A program made the position numbers and the translations under genes. A stretch of 64,000 bases of DNA from Allobacillus salarius (GTDB taxonomy: Bacteria > Bacillota > Bacilli > Bacillales > Alkalibacillaceae), in contig NZ_VMHE01000003.1 in assembly GCF_007559425.1 (NCBI RefSeq), positions 62,001 through 126,000 of the forward strand, in the 5' to 3' direction. The notes below the pieces were generated by a model. That model saw only the letters and a list, made by a program, of their open reading frames with translations. It did no database searches and was not told the DNA's origin. Numbering within the stretch: position 1 is the first letter of the stretch; the number at the start of each line of letters is the position of its first letter. Shown here piece after piece: positions 48,823 to 58,024 of this stretch.

Positions 48823-48879
48823 ATTTTTTAGTAAAATGAAACGTTCGTCGGCCGACTGCTGTCTCATTCTCTACTAAAT

Positions 48880-48906
48880 ATATCGGTAGGTCTTTTGATT
48901 TGTTTA
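48880..48906 (-). promoter_or_regulatory. Sigma-D promoter of the flagellin run
   Basis: Minus strand TAAA, 15-bp spacer, ACCGATAT. The TAAA overlaps the csrA stop codon. Confidence 0.85.
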
Positions 48907-49125
48907 CTCTTTTTTTAGATTTTCCAAAAAATCTTTTACTTTGCTGTTTGAAGCTTGTTTGTTGGCTTCGATGATTTGTTCATAGATTTCACTACGGTGG
49001 ACGTCTACGTCTTTCGGGGCGTCGATGCCGAGCTTAATTTGGTCACCTTCAACTGCTACTACTTTCAAGGTAATAACGTCTCCAATTTGAATGGATTCTC
49101 CTACTTTACGTGTCAAAACGAGCAT
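48904..49125 (-). CDS. csrA: Translational repressor CsrA
   Basis: This 73-residue CsrA ([22 protein letters not shown], then [15 protein letters not shown]) binds GGA motifs in RNA hairpins. In B. subtilis it blocks the hag SD and is itself captured by FliW. I chose the ATG at 49125, one base after the fliW stop and with AAGGAGGGG upstream; the upstream in-frame extension only covers the end of fliW. Confidence 0.96.
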   Translation of the reverse strand: MLVLTRKVGESIQIGDVITLKVVAVEGDQIKLGIDAPKDVDVHRSEIYEQIIEANKQASNSKVKDFLENLKKE

Positions 49126-49126
49126 C

Positions 49127-49567
49127 TTATTCCCCTCCTTGCTGTTGTGCTTGGATTGGGTGTTTTGTTGTGTATTGGTCGTCATCTAATACGATTTGTT
49201 TCGCCTTTTTAGTTTTCTGATTGAAGATGAGTGGTGCCTTCAAGTTGGTCGTCGATTGGTCGAATGGTTTATGTACAGTTAGGGTCGAACGAATCAGGAT
49301 ATCTTCATTTGATTGAATATCCAGTTGTTCAACAATGGAATCGCTCAAGTCAAATTGATAGTCTTTATAAATCAAAAATGGATCGGTAACGACAAATGCT
49401 AGATTTTCATTATGGACGGCTTGCAACACTTGAAATGCTGGGTTACCTTCCAAATCGATTAATACAAATTCTTTTTCATCGGGAAAGCCTGGCAATCCGT
49501 TAACAAAACTGATGATTTTGGACTCATCAATTGCCAACTCGCCAAAATAATTCGTTTGGATTTTCAT
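49127..49567 (-). CDS. fliW: Flagellar assembly factor FliW
   Basis: This 146-residue protein has the FliW pattern: [36 protein letters not shown] and [20 protein letters not shown]. It binds flagellin and, when free, CsrA, coupling flagellin export to hag translation. The ATG at 49567 has AAGGAAG upstream; an in-frame ATG 6 nt before is possible. Confidence 0.95.
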   Translation of the reverse strand: MKIQTNYFGELAIDESKIISFVNGLPGFPDEKEFVLIDLEGNPAFQVLQAVHNENLAFVVTDPFLIYKDYQFDLSDSIVEQLDIQSNEDILIRSTLTVHKPFDQSTTNLKAPLIFNQKTKKAKQIVLDDDQYTTKHPIQAQQQGGE

Positions 49568-49581
49568 TTCCATCTTCCTTT

Positions 49582-50136
49582 CTATGCTTCAAACTTTATT
49601 TGTAAGTCTGCAGGTTGTCTGACATATACATAAACGTTTCCTGGTTGGTACTCGTGCACCACTTTTTGTGGTGTTGCTTGAATTACTGGCTGTCTCGCTT
49701 GTGCAGAGATATTGACATCAGCCGGTGTATAGTTTGTTTTTACCGAAAAATGAGAAGGAATCCAGTCGAGTGCAGCTGGTTTCACATCAGCCATTGTTTG
49801 TTGTTTCGAAAGAGAAGCGATGACGTTTCCGCCATTTTCGATCTTCATCAATTGGTTGCCTTCACTCGCCTTTTGACTGATTGCTTCCATGACTGCTTTT
49901 TTTCCTTGATTAGCTGCTTTTTTCGTTGCCTCTAACGCACCAAATTTCCCCATATCCGCCCAAGCCTTTGATTGATCAATCGACAGCTTGCCTGGTCGCG
50001 TCTTAATCGACAAGTCCGCTTTCGGTTGTTGAATTTGCATGTCAGCTTTAGGTTGCTGGATTTGTTGGGAAGCAAGCTGTGTTTTCATGCCGAGTAATGA
50101 AGATTGTGATTGAATGCTTAATCGCGGGAATTGCAT
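49582..50136 (-). CDS. yviE: YviE-like protein (DUF6470)
   Basis: This 184-residue protein begins FPRLSIQSQSSLLGM and contains IQQPKADMQIQQPKADLSIK repeats and WADMGKFGALEATKKAANQGK, typical of YviE. Always found between flgL and fliW in Bacillus; function unknown. A 10-bp hairpin lies between it and flgL. Confidence 0.85.
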   Translation of the reverse strand: MQFPRLSIQSQSSLLGMKTQLASQQIQQPKADMQIQQPKADLSIKTRPGKLSIDQSKAWADMGKFGALEATKKAANQGKKAVMEAISQKASEGNQLMKIENGGNVIASLSKQQTMADVKPAALDWIPSHFSVKTNYTPADVNISAQARQPVIQATPQKVVHEYQPGNVYVYVRQPADLQIKFEA

Positions 50137-50155
50137 CGCTTCTCCTCCTCTCGTG

Positions 50156-50190
50156 AAAGAAAGCTATCTGCATGAAGACACAGATAGCTT
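50156..50190 (-). terminator. Hairpin between flgL and yviE, possible attenuator
   Basis: Minus strand perfect 10-bp stem AAGCTATCTG / CAGATAGCTT, then only TTCTTTC, so it is a weak terminator or processing site inside the operon. Confidence 0.5.
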
Positions 50191-50203
50191 ATCTAAACAT
50201 CTA

Positions 50204-51094
50204 TTAACGTAAGAAATCTAGTAATGTCGGTTGAATGACACGGGAGCCCGCACCGAGTGCTGCCCGGTGTACACTTTCTGCTTGAACGAGATTCATAATG
50301 ACTTTTTCCATATCGGCATCTTCATTAGAAGACATTAAGTCCGTTGTCGCGACACGTTGCTGTGCGATCCGGCTTTCCATCAATTCCACGCGATTCATCC
50401 GAGCTCCTAAGTCCGCGCGCTCATTCGTCAAGCTTTGGGTAAAGCCATCAATATCCTCGATGAATCCTTCAATCGTCGCATTGCTCGCATCCGGGTTTTC
50501 CAACTCAGCGACAACGTCATCCAACTTAGCGAATAAATCCGCTGGAAATGCGTTGGCTGGGTTTACGTTCGAGCGAACTTTAATCCCATCGGCCAGTTCA
50601 ATTTCAACATTGTTATTATTTGGATTTGCCGCATTGATCAGTTGACCGTCTTTATCAAAGCGTGCTTCCGTCGTATTCGTACCGTTGAAAATATACTTGT
50701 TATTTACTTTCGTGTTGGCGATATCGACTAAATGCTTTTTTAGCTGATCAACTTCCTTGCTAATGTTGTTTCGCTGGTTTTCTTCATACGTATCGTTACT
50801 CGCTTGAATGATCAATTCACGCACACGATGAAGTGCTTGTCCAGCTTCATTCAATGCATCATCTGAATTGTCCATCCAGTTATTCACTTCGGCAATGTTG
50901 CGCTCGTATTGTTCGATTTTTCCTAAACTATCACGATGGCTTACTCCACGCATCGCAACGACTGGATCGTCAGAAGGGCGATTAATCTTCTTGCCAGTCG
51001 ACAATTGATCCATATACTTATCGATTTGTGAATAGCTATTACTAATGTTTTTCAGCATGTTTTGACTGATCATAGATTGTGTAATTCGCATCAT
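50204..51094 (-). CDS. flgL: Flagellar hook-filament junction protein FlgL (HAP3)
   Basis: This 296-residue flagellin-like protein has the FlgL N-terminus (RITQSMISQNMLKNI, LSTGKKINRPSDDPVVAM) and the C-terminal VIQPTLLDFLR. It joins hook to filament. It starts 4 bp after flgK; two ATG codons in a row make the first residue uncertain. Confidence 0.95.
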   Translation of the reverse strand: MMRITQSMISQNMLKNISNSYSQIDKYMDQLSTGKKINRPSDDPVVAMRGVSHRDSLGKIEQYERNIAEVNNWMDNSDDALNEAGQALHRVRELIIQASNDTYEENQRNNISKEVDQLKKHLVDIANTKVNNKYIFNGTNTTEARFDKDGQLINAANPNNNNVEIELADGIKVRSNVNPANAFPADLFAKLDDVVAELENPDASNATIEGFIEDIDGFTQSLTNERADLGARMNRVELMESRIAQQRVATTDLMSSNEDADMEKVIMNLVQAESVHRAALGAGSRVIQPTLLDFLR

Positions 51095-51097
51095 TCA

Positions 51098-52552
51098 TTA
51101 CCTCCCGACGACACCCATTTGGTTAATGATCCGGTCGAGCATTTCATCGACGACCGTCATACTTCTTGCTGCAGCATTATACGCATGCTGGAATTGAATC
51201 AAATTCGACATTTCTTCGTCCAGTGAAACACCACTGACAGACTGACGATTTGCGTTCACCGAGTTCTTCAGTACTTCACTATTATTTTTCAACCGGTTCG
51301 CTTCTTGTGCTTGTACACCGAGCTCCCCGATTATTCCTTCATAAAATTCTTGAACCGAACGATTGTCTAAACCTGCAATCGACTGGTCCTTCACTTTTGC
51401 AAGTTTAATTGCATTGTCGCCATTACCAGCAAAGTCATCGAGTGAGGCTGCGATTTTACTCACGTCATTTAAAATTACATCGGATACGGCTAAGTCAGCG
51501 GCGCCATTACCAGTGAAAAAGTCACCACCGGCATCGCCGTTTAAATCCGTTCCTTGAGTGTGTTGTGTGTTAAAGGCTTCTTTAAATGCATTAGCCATCT
51601 TATCCAAATCCGTCAGTTGTTCGCCGTAAAATTCACTTGATTCCTTTAACCCACGTAAAGAGCCGACAGCTGTTAATTCAAATGTTGTCCCAGCAGCAAC
51701 ATTCCCGTCTTCATCCATCGTACCGACAGAGAATTCACCATCATTGACACTTAATCCGTTCAGCTCACCATCTTTGCCAATGAGTGCCTGCTTTGTACCA
51801 TCAGCGAGTGTAAACGAAATGGTAGTTTTCCCCATTGCAATATCTTTTGCATTACCACCACTTGGCTCTGTCCCGACTTCGATATCGAGCTTTTGGGACA
51901 AGCGATCAATTAGTACATCGCGTTGATCATACAAATCATTCGGTAAGTAACCATGCGGCTCAACCTCACCGATTTGTTGGTTCAAGTCATTGATTTGACG
52001 AAGCAGACTATTTACTTCATCGACTTCGGTTTCGAGTTGATAGTCGATTTCGTCTTGAACGCCACTTAATGTGTTATGTAAATAATTGAGCGTATCGGCA
52101 ACGGCAACCGCTCGCTGTGCGGCAACTTTCCTTGCCCCTTCATCTTCCGGGTTTGTCGCTACATCTTGTAACGATGACCAAAATTGGTTCATCACTTTCG
52201 ATAAGCCTTCATCACTCGGTTCGTTCATGACGTCTTCCATGCGGCGTAGTGCTTCAGCTTTTGATTCCCAATAACCTGCCTTGGAATTTTCGTTACGGAA
52301 TTGCAAATCTAAAAAGCTATCACGAATTCGTGTAATATCACCTGCTTTAACACCTGTCCCCATTTGACCAGGGAGCTCCGGACGATTCATGCCACCTGCC
52401 GGCCACGGTGTTTCCGCTTCAAAATTAACACGCTGACGTGAGTAGCCTTCTGTATTCGCATTGGCTACGTTATGAGACGTTGTATGTAGTGCACTTTGTT
52501 GCGTGAAAAGTGCACGTCGAGCTGTTTCTAGTCCAAAAAAGGTTGATCGCAT
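51098..52552 (-). CDS. flgK: Flagellar hook-associated protein FlgK (HAP1)
   Basis: This 484-residue protein has the HAP1 N-terminus FFGLETARRALFTQQSALHTTSHNVANANTEGYSRQR and the C-terminal NLIQFQHAYNAAARSMTVVDEMLDRIINQMG. The middle domain (about 250-420) is acidic and Gly/Asp rich. Confidence 0.95.
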   Translation of the reverse strand: MRSTFFGLETARRALFTQQSALHTTSHNVANANTEGYSRQRVNFEAETPWPAGGMNRPELPGQMGTGVKAGDITRIRDSFLDLQFRNENSKAGYWESKAEALRRMEDVMNEPSDEGLSKVMNQFWSSLQDVATNPEDEGARKVAAQRAVAVADTLNYLHNTLSGVQDEIDYQLETEVDEVNSLLRQINDLNQQIGEVEPHGYLPNDLYDQRDVLIDRLSQKLDIEVGTEPSGGNAKDIAMGKTTISFTLADGTKQALIGKDGELNGLSVNDGEFSVGTMDEDGNVAAGTTFELTAVGSLRGLKESSEFYGEQLTDLDKMANAFKEAFNTQHTQGTDLNGDAGGDFFTGNGAADLAVSDVILNDVSKIAASLDDFAGNGDNAIKLAKVKDQSIAGLDNRSVQEFYEGIIGELGVQAQEANRLKNNSEVLKNSVNANRQSVSGVSLDEEMSNLIQFQHAYNAAARSMTVVDEMLDRIINQMGVVGR

Positions 52553-52577
52553 AATGAGCGAACCTCACTTTCATTCG

Positions 52578-53072
52578 TTAAGCTTTCGAATCAAAAACCG
52601 ATTGACTCGCTTTGTTTTGTTGTACTTGCTTTTTATCGTAATTCATATTTTTCTCATGGTTTGGCTTTAGCAAATCGAGCGATAACTCGACGAATTGCAG
52701 CGATTGTTCCATGAGCTCACGATTCAGTTTTTCTTGGTTTTTCAAATCAGCAAGCACATAGATGAAGTTTTCATAGATCGCTTGGAGCTGGTCTTTTTCT
52801 TCATTGTTTTGCAAATGGTTGATCACTTGCTGAATGGTTTGCTCTTCCGCTTCAGGCGCATATGTTTCAAACCAATTGCTCGTCGCAACCACACGTTTCT
52901 CTTCCAATTGCTGAATGGCTTTGACATGCTTCCGTTCGTCCATAAGCACTTGACGCATGCCATCGATGTCATTATCTTTAATGAGCTGCTCTTTCCGCTT
53001 CGAAATCTCTAGCAAGCTCTGATGCAGTTGATATGTTTTTTCTAGCAATTGTACTTGATTTTCAATAGACAA
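52578..53072 (-). CDS. flgN: Flagellar export chaperone FlgN (YvyG)
   Basis: This 164-residue helical protein (LLEKTYQLHQSLLEISKRKEQLIKDNDI) matches the FlgN/YvyG family, chaperone of FlgK and FlgL, which are encoded just downstream. I chose the TTG at 53072 because AAGGAGG lies 8 nt upstream; the longer frame overlaps flgM. Confidence 0.88.
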   Translation of the reverse strand: MSIENQVQLLEKTYQLHQSLLEISKRKEQLIKDNDIDGMRQVLMDERKHVKAIQQLEEKRVVATSNWFETYAPEAEEQTIQQVINHLQNNEEKDQLQAIYENFIYVLADLKNQEKLNRELMEQSLQFVELSLDLLKPNHEKNMNYDKKQVQQNKASQSVFDSKA

Positions 53073-53095
53073 CGGATTGTCCTCCTTCAGACGGT

Positions 53096-53362
53096 TTAAC
53101 GACCGTTCCAAAATTCAACCATTTTTTCAGCGGTTTGTTTCGGATCTAGCTGATAGGTTCCTTTTTGGACTTCTTGTTTCAAATTCTCGACTTTTTCTTG
53201 TCGTGCTTCGACAATTGGATTGGATTGTTGAAGCTGTTTTGCTTCTTCTGAAATTTGAACTTTGTCAGTGGCTTGGTTTTTGGACTGCGTCTGTTGTTGC
53301 TGTTGCTGTACTTGTGGTTTATAGGCATTGATTTTTGGATTGTTCAATGGATTAATTTTCAT
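53096..53362 (-). CDS. flgM: Anti-sigma-D factor FlgM
   Basis: This 88-residue protein holds sigma-D inactive until the hook is complete. It has MKINPLNNPKINAYKPQ, a poly-Gln stretch (QQQQQQTQ), and the C-terminal sigma-binding helices (VEARQEKVENLKQEVQKGTYQLDPKQTAEKMVEFW). Length equals B. subtilis FlgM. AAAGGG precedes the ATG. It is first in flgM-flgN-flgK-flgL. Confidence 0.93.
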   Translation of the reverse strand: MKINPLNNPKINAYKPQVQQQQQQTQSKNQATDKVQISEEAKQLQQSNPIVEARQEKVENLKQEVQKGTYQLDPKQTAEKMVEFWNGR

Positions 53363-53405
53363 CCGGCTCACCCTTTCACGATTTACGACGTTTCTCTACT
53401 CTTTT

Positions 53406-53432
53406 ATATCGGTATGTTTCGGAATTAGTTTA
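53406..53432 (-). promoter_or_regulatory. Sigma-D promoter of flgM
   Basis: Minus strand TAAA, 15-bp spacer, ACCGATAT, in the gap between yvyF and flgM. Confidence 0.83.
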
Positions 53433-53439
53433 ATTTTAA

Positions 53440-53865
53440 TTACGACCGCCATGTTCGGTCTTTCGTTACATTATAATAGATATCGCTCTTTTTTTCTTCT
53501 TTAATTTTATCGGCGATCGTTTGTTCTTCGCTTGCTTGCAGGTCTTGATAAAGTTCATTTTTACAAGAGTCACAAAGCTTTCCTTCTTGAATCTGTTCAT
53601 CGCAACGCTCACACGAATACGTTAAGTTCGGAAAGTCCGCTCGGTGAATGCGACGCTCTTTGACCCATTTTTGAATTAATGCTATTTTAACGCCTGTTGC
53701 TTCAGCTACTTCATCGATTGTCGCGGTGCGGTTTTTCTTTTTGCGGATAAATTTATAAACCGTCTCAAATTGTTCCTCTTCCTTTTCGTAACAGCTTCGA
53801 CAAACCGTTAACATTCCTTTCAAAAAGAGCTCACCACACATTGGACAGTTCGCCAATTCGCCCAT
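53440..53865 (-). CDS. yvyF: YvyF family flagellar-operon protein
   Basis: This 141-residue zinc-ribbon protein has CPMCGELF, CRSC, a central helix-turn-helix-like stretch (ATIDEVAEATGVKIALIQKWVKE), then CERCDEQI and CDSC. Member of the YvyF family, found between comF and flgM; function unknown but DNA binding is plausible. Upstream an ACCGATAT -10 (53917 region) suggests sigma-D control, though no good -35 is seen. Confidence 0.87.
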   Translation of the reverse strand: MGELANCPMCGELFLKGMLTVCRSCYEKEEEQFETVYKFIRKKKNRTATIDEVAEATGVKIALIQKWVKERRIHRADFPNLTYSCERCDEQIQEGKLCDSCKNELYQDLQASEEQTIADKIKEEKKSDIYYNVTKDRTWRS

Positions 53866-53964
53866 TTTTCATCATCCTTTTATTCATACTACGTATTATA
53901 TCGGTATCTTTCATTGAATTGAAAGAGGATTTGGTAGGAATTTCGGAGCATTTTCGTAAACCAT

Positions 53965-54633
53965 TCAGCTTCTGATTAATGTGAGCGACGAAACAGACTT
54001 CGCACCAGCATCCTTTAGCACCTGAGCAGCGAACCGTACTGTTGAACCAGTCGTGAATATATCATCAATAATGACAATGGTTTCTGGTGATGTTTCAGTC
54101 AATTTGAATGGGTTATCTGCCGTTAGTCGTTCCCACTTCGATTTTTTTGACTGTTTTTCTTGTCCAGTACGAATCATTCCAGCAAATAACGGTTGCTCCA
54201 ACAATCGTGCTAGCGCTTCAGCTTGGTTAAAGCCGCGTTCAGAGAATCTGCTTTCTGCCAACGGAATCGGTAAAAGTTGGCTTTCTTTTGGGAAATACTT
54301 ATTGAATGCTCGTTGGAACGGATCTTTCCAAGCGTGGACAATTTCATAATCGCCTCGGTATTTAAACCGTGCCATCGTTTCTTTCATAAATTCGTTGTAC
54401 GTATATATGGAAACATTTCGGTCGAGCGGATCTTCTTGAAAATGTTGCTCCCAAAACATGCAATCGGAACAAAGCTTCTCTTCTGTTCGTTTCATGCATT
54501 TTTTGCACGTCGGTCCTTGGTTTTTTTCTAGTTGCTCGTCACATGACGAACAGAGCGTTCGCTCGCGAAAATCAAACAACGTGGACCAAGTCGTGTCTTT
54601 TTCAATCGACTGTAGACAAATTTTACAGTGCAT
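53965..54633 (-). CDS. comFC: Competence protein ComFC, phosphoribosyltransferase-like
   Basis: This 222-residue protein has an N-terminal zinc region (CKIC, CSSC, CKKC, CSDC) and a PRTase domain with the PRPP loop TIVIIDDIFTTGSTV. ComFC acts with ComFA in DNA uptake during transformation. It starts within the last base of comFA. comFB, which lies between them in B. subtilis, is absent. Confidence 0.93.
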   Translation of the reverse strand: MHCKICLQSIEKDTTWSTLFDFRERTLCSSCDEQLEKNQGPTCKKCMKRTEEKLCSDCMFWEQHFQEDPLDRNVSIYTYNEFMKETMARFKYRGDYEIVHAWKDPFQRAFNKYFPKESQLLPIPLAESRFSERGFNQAEALARLLEQPLFAGMIRTGQEKQSKKSKWERLTADNPFKLTETSPETIVIIDDIFTTGSTVRFAAQVLKDAGAKSVSSLTLIRS

Positions 54634-56024
54634 TAGTTGAACTCCTTTTTAAATTTCTTACCTTCCAAATTTTTCAGCTCGGTATATTGGCGAGCTTTCA
54701 CAATCGCTTTCGTTTTGACGTTATAGAAAAACGTCACATCACCATCTGGATCATCGGCGCTTCTACCTGCACGTCCGGCAATCTGCACGAGTGCCGCTTC
54801 ATCAAATACATCGTGGTCTGCACCGATTACTGCTACGTCAATCGAAGGGAACGTTACTCCGCGTTCGAGAATAGTCGTTGTAATTAAAGCTTCATACTGT
54901 TGATTACGAAAGTGGTGAATAAGTTCTTCGCGATTTGAGCTTTCCGAGTGAACATATGGAATATCGAGTTTTTTTGAAAGTGATTGGGCGGTTTCGATTG
55001 TTGGTACGAATAATAAAAATCGCCTTTGAGCAGCTTTTCTCTGATCAATCCAATGAGTAATTTTTTTCGGAAGTGTACCTTGTTGGAGATGTTGATGTAA
55101 TTTGAAAACTTGCGATAGCTTAGGAAGTGGAAGTGGATGGCCGTGATAGCGCAAAGGAATGGAGATCGTTTGAAGCTGTTTAAGTCGGGAAGCGATTTTT
55201 AAATCCAAGCGTGGGGTAGCAGTTAAGTAAATGAGTGCGTGGGACTCTTTGACGGAGCGGGCGACGGCTTTTGGAAGTGATTTGTCGTGGTGGTAAGGAA
55301 ACGCATCGACTTCATCAACGATCATGACATCAAATGATTTCGAATAACGCAAAAGCTGATGTGTTGTCGCTACGACTAAGTGGGCGTTGATATCGGTTTC
55401 TTGTGTACCGCCATATAGCGCTGCCATTTCGATCGACGGAAAATCTCGGCGCAAGCGTGGGGCCAGTTCTCTGACCACATCTGCCCGTGGAGTTGCGATA
55501 CATACGCGAAAACCATTTCGAAAGGCAATCCATAAACCTCGATAAAGCATCTCGGTTTTTCCTGCGCCGCATACCGCATGGATGAGTATTTTCGATTGAT
55601 TTCGTATGGCCTCCACCATCGCATCTGCTGCTTTGCTTTGTAGTGCGGTCAACTCACCACGCCAAATGGATGGCTGTTTCACTTTTGGTAGATTGGCTAT
55701 GGGACCATTCCACTCATAGAGCGGTTCATTTGTGCTTACTCTGCCCATTTGAATACAGTTTCGGCAATAAGTTATTGAGTTGGTTGCTGGTCGATTTTGA
55801 TATGAAAATGATTGAATGGTTTTAGTGGGAATTTTTCCGAAATGGGAGGGCTTTCGTGTGTGGCATCGTTGACACTCGAGGTAAAAGAGCGTTTCTTTAA
55901 TACTAGGTATCTCTATTAGATAGCCTTTAGTCAACAAACCTTGAAAGACAGATTCAGAGAGATTGAGTTCATTTTTTAGTAAACGTTTTCCTGAGAATCG
56001 TGGGGACCAAGGGTTGGCATTCAT
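54633..56024 (-). CDS. comFA: Competence DNA uptake helicase ComFA
   Basis: This 463-residue DEAD-family translocase has a zinc site C51/C54 and C87/C90, P-loop GAGKT (153-157), MIVDEVDAFPY (motif II), YLTATPR (motif III) and QIAGRAGRSADDPDG (motif VI). It powers import of single-stranded DNA. AAGGAGG precedes the ATG. No clear ComK box was seen in the short gap after degV. Confidence 0.95.
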   Translation of the reverse strand: MNANPWSPRFSGKRLLKNELNLSESVFQGLLTKGYLIEIPSIKETLFYLECQRCHTRKPSHFGKIPTKTIQSFSYQNRPATNSITYCRNCIQMGRVSTNEPLYEWNGPIANLPKVKQPSIWRGELTALQSKAADAMVEAIRNQSKILIHAVCGAGKTEMLYRGLWIAFRNGFRVCIATPRADVVRELAPRLRRDFPSIEMAALYGGTQETDINAHLVVATTHQLLRYSKSFDVMIVDEVDAFPYHHDKSLPKAVARSVKESHALIYLTATPRLDLKIASRLKQLQTISIPLRYHGHPLPLPKLSQVFKLHQHLQQGTLPKKITHWIDQRKAAQRRFLLFVPTIETAQSLSKKLDIPYVHSESSNREELIHHFRNQQYEALITTTILERGVTFPSIDVAVIGADHDVFDEAALVQIAGRAGRSADDPDGDVTFFYNVKTKAIVKARQYTELKNLEGKKFKKEFN

Positions 56025-56062
56025 TGGGGGCCTCCTTTGCAGTGGGGATTTTGATGGAGTTA

Positions 56063-56110
56063 TTAAAAAAGATTTCCTGCGAGCCCATAATGTTCTCGCA
56101 GGTGTCTTTT
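56063..56110 (-). terminator. Rho-independent terminator after degV
   Basis: Minus strand stem CCTGCGAG / CTCGCAGG extended by AAGAC / ATCTT, then TTTTTTAAT. Confidence 0.83.
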
Positions 56111-56113
56111 CAT

Positions 56114-56959
56114 TTATTTTACTTTATACCAAGCAATACCAATGGCGCCTTCACCGAGGTGAGTGCCGATTACCGGTCCGAAGTAACTGATTTCAAATTC
56201 GACATTCGGGTACTTTTCAGATAGCTCGTCCCGCCATTTTTTTGCGGTATCTTCTCGTTGTGCATGAATAATGGCAGCCTTCACTTTTTCTGCATTGTCT
56301 GCCGTTTCCTTCAGCAAACTTTCCATTCGCTTAAACGCTTTTTTACTCGTCCGGATCTTTTCGAACGGAACGATTTGCTTATCTTCGAAATGGAGAAGTG
56401 GCTTCACTTGAAGTAGACTTCCAATCATCGCTTGTGCACCTGTCAACCGGCCACCGCGTGCCAAGTGACTTAAATCATCGACCATGAAATACGCATGCAT
56501 ATTTTCTTTCATCGCACGAAGCTCTTTCAAAATTTCGTCTGGTGTCTTTCCTTCCGCTGCTAAATCGGCTGCTCTCAACACATAAAATCCTTGAGCTAAC
56601 GCACTGATTTCCGAGTCAAACGGATACACATCCAATCCTTCAATCATGCTGCCTGCAGATACCGCAGCTTGATACGTTCCACTAATTCCGCTGGAAAGGT
56701 GTATGGAAATAACCGCGTCATGCTCCTTCGCGATCGCTTCATATTTCGTCGTAAAGTCGCTGACGGAAGGCTGGGATGTTTTTGGCAAATCTTTTTCAGC
56801 TTTAACTTTTTCGTAAAATTCCTCAGTTGTTATGTCATAAAACTCACGATAAGTATCTTGTCCAAATGTCACGCTAAGCGGCGCAATATATATATTTTTT
56901 TCTTCTATTAAATGATCGGGTATGTATGCGGTACTGTCTGTTAACACTGCCGTTTTCAT
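56114..56959 (-). CDS. degV: DegV family fatty-acid-binding protein
   Basis: This 281-residue protein has the DegV fold: VLTDSTAYIP at the N-terminus, TSQPSVSDF with the acyl-contacting loop, ISIHLSSGISGTYQAA, and HLARGGRLTGAQAMIG. DegV/FakB proteins bind fatty acids and can present them to FakA for phosphorylation. AAGGAGG precedes the ATG. Confidence 0.93.
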   Translation of the reverse strand: MKTAVLTDSTAYIPDHLIEEKNIYIAPLSVTFGQDTYREFYDITTEEFYEKVKAEKDLPKTSQPSVSDFTTKYEAIAKEHDAVISIHLSSGISGTYQAAVSAGSMIEGLDVYPFDSEISALAQGFYVLRAADLAAEGKTPDEILKELRAMKENMHAYFMVDDLSHLARGGRLTGAQAMIGSLLQVKPLLHFEDKQIVPFEKIRTSKKAFKRMESLLKETADNAEKVKAAIIHAQREDTAKKWRDELSEKYPNVEFEISYFGPVIGTHLGEGAIGIAWYKVK

Positions 56960-57093
56960 CTTATGAACCTCCTTATAGCAAATATTTTACTATACTCTAG
57001 CGATTATTGCACTCGTATTTTAGAGATTGATTACATTGCGTGCGATGACGTTCGGTTCGTTAAGGATTTGTGCATAGTGTTGAGCTGTTGCGG

Positions 57094-57285
57094 TTTCGTC
57101 GGGCGGCTGCACACGTTTGTCGGGCGGCTGCACGCGCTTGTCGGGCGGCTGCACACGCTTGTCGGGTGGCTGCACGCGTTTGTCGGGTGGCTGCACGCGC
57201 TTGTCGGGCGGCTGCACGCGCTTGTCGGGCGGCTGCACACGCTTGTCGGGTGGCTGCACGCGTTTGTCGGGCGGCTTCCTAAAAG
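57094..57285. repeat. Array H: 21-bp tandem repeat, 9 units
   Basis: GTCGGG of the unit TTGTCGGGCGGCTGCACAC recurs at 57098, 57119, 57140, 57161, 57182, 57203, 57224, 57245 and 57266, an exact 21-bp step. It is the most uniform array: units differ only at GGC/GGT, ACACG/GCACG and CTT/TTT. All frames on both strands stay open, giving false repetitive ORFs. It lies between the degU terminator and degV. The core GTCGGGCGGCT is almost that of array A. Confidence 0.96.
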
Positions 57286-57307
57286 TTTTCAAGCCCTAAT
57301 CCCAACA

Positions 57308-57339
57308 ACCAAAAAGAAACCGCGACCTGCGCGGTTTCT
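57308..57339 (-). terminator. Rho-independent terminator after degU
   Basis: Minus strand stem AGAAACCGCG / CGCGGTTTCT, 5-nt loop, then TTTTTGGTTG. Confidence 0.88.
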
Positions 57340-57352
57340 ATCATCATACAAA

Positions 57353-58024
57353 TTACTTCACTTCCACCCAACCGTTTTTGATAGCTGTTACAACAGCTTG
57401 GGTACGGTCGTTCACACTCATTTTTTGTAAAATATTTGAAACGTGGTTTTTAACTGTTTTTTCACTAATATAAAGATCTTCTGAAATTGATCGATTACTT
57501 CTTCCGTCGGTCATCAACTGCAATACTTCACATTCTCTTCTCGTCAATAAATGTAATGGCTTGCGGTATTCAACATGGGTAAATCCGTCGCCTTCTCGTG
57601 AAGAAAGACGGTGGTAGTCTTTCAATAGATTATGTGTCACTTTTGGATGAACATAAGAGCCGCCTTCACTTACAATTTTAATCGCATTCACGAGCTCGTC
57701 CGTGTCCATTTCTTTTAACATGTAACCAAGAGCACCCGTTTTTAATGCATGGACGACATAAGATTCATCATCATGTATAGATAGAATAATGACCCGTACA
57801 TCCGGGAAACGGTCGATTAGTTGCTGGGTAGCTTCTACACCGTTTATATGTGGCATATTAATATCCATTATGACAACGTCCGGGTGATATTTCGAGACGA
57901 GGTCTAATGCCTCTGTTCCATCGTTACCTTCTGCAATCACTCGGAAGTCATCTTCAAATTCTAAGATTCGCTTTATTCCTTCTCGAAATAATTTATGGTC
58001 ATCAATCAAGACGATATTCGTCAT
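57353..58024 (-). CDS. degU: Response regulator DegU
   Basis: This 223-residue NarL-family regulator has a receiver domain with D54 in VVIMDINMP as phosphate acceptor and the C-terminal LuxR-type helix-turn-helix ([41 protein letters not shown]). It controls exoprotease, competence and motility genes in B. subtilis; the secreted subtilase at 62 kb is the kind of gene it regulates. AGGAGG precedes the ATG at 58024. Confidence 0.96.
   Translation of the reverse strand: MTNIVLIDDHKLFREGIKRILEFEDDFRVIAEGNDGTEALDLVSKYHPDVVIMDINMPHINGVEATQQLIDRFPDVRVIILSIHDDESYVVHALKTGALGYMLKEMDTDELVNAIKIVSEGGSYVHPKVTHNLLKDYHRLSSREGDGFTHVEYRKPLHLLTRRECEVLQLMTDGRSNRSISEDLYISEKTVKNHVSNILQKMSVNDRTQAVVTAIKNGWVEVK

Noticed and set aside
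48778..48867. Extended N-terminus of the first flagellin
   Set aside because: Open leader sequence only; the CsrA hairpin and SD lie inside it and flagellins start MRINHN.
56963..57430. Several overlapping repetitive ORFs on both strands over array H
   Set aside because: All frames are open because the repeat is GC-rich and 21 bp long; none has a good start, and the reading runs into the degU terminator and degU.
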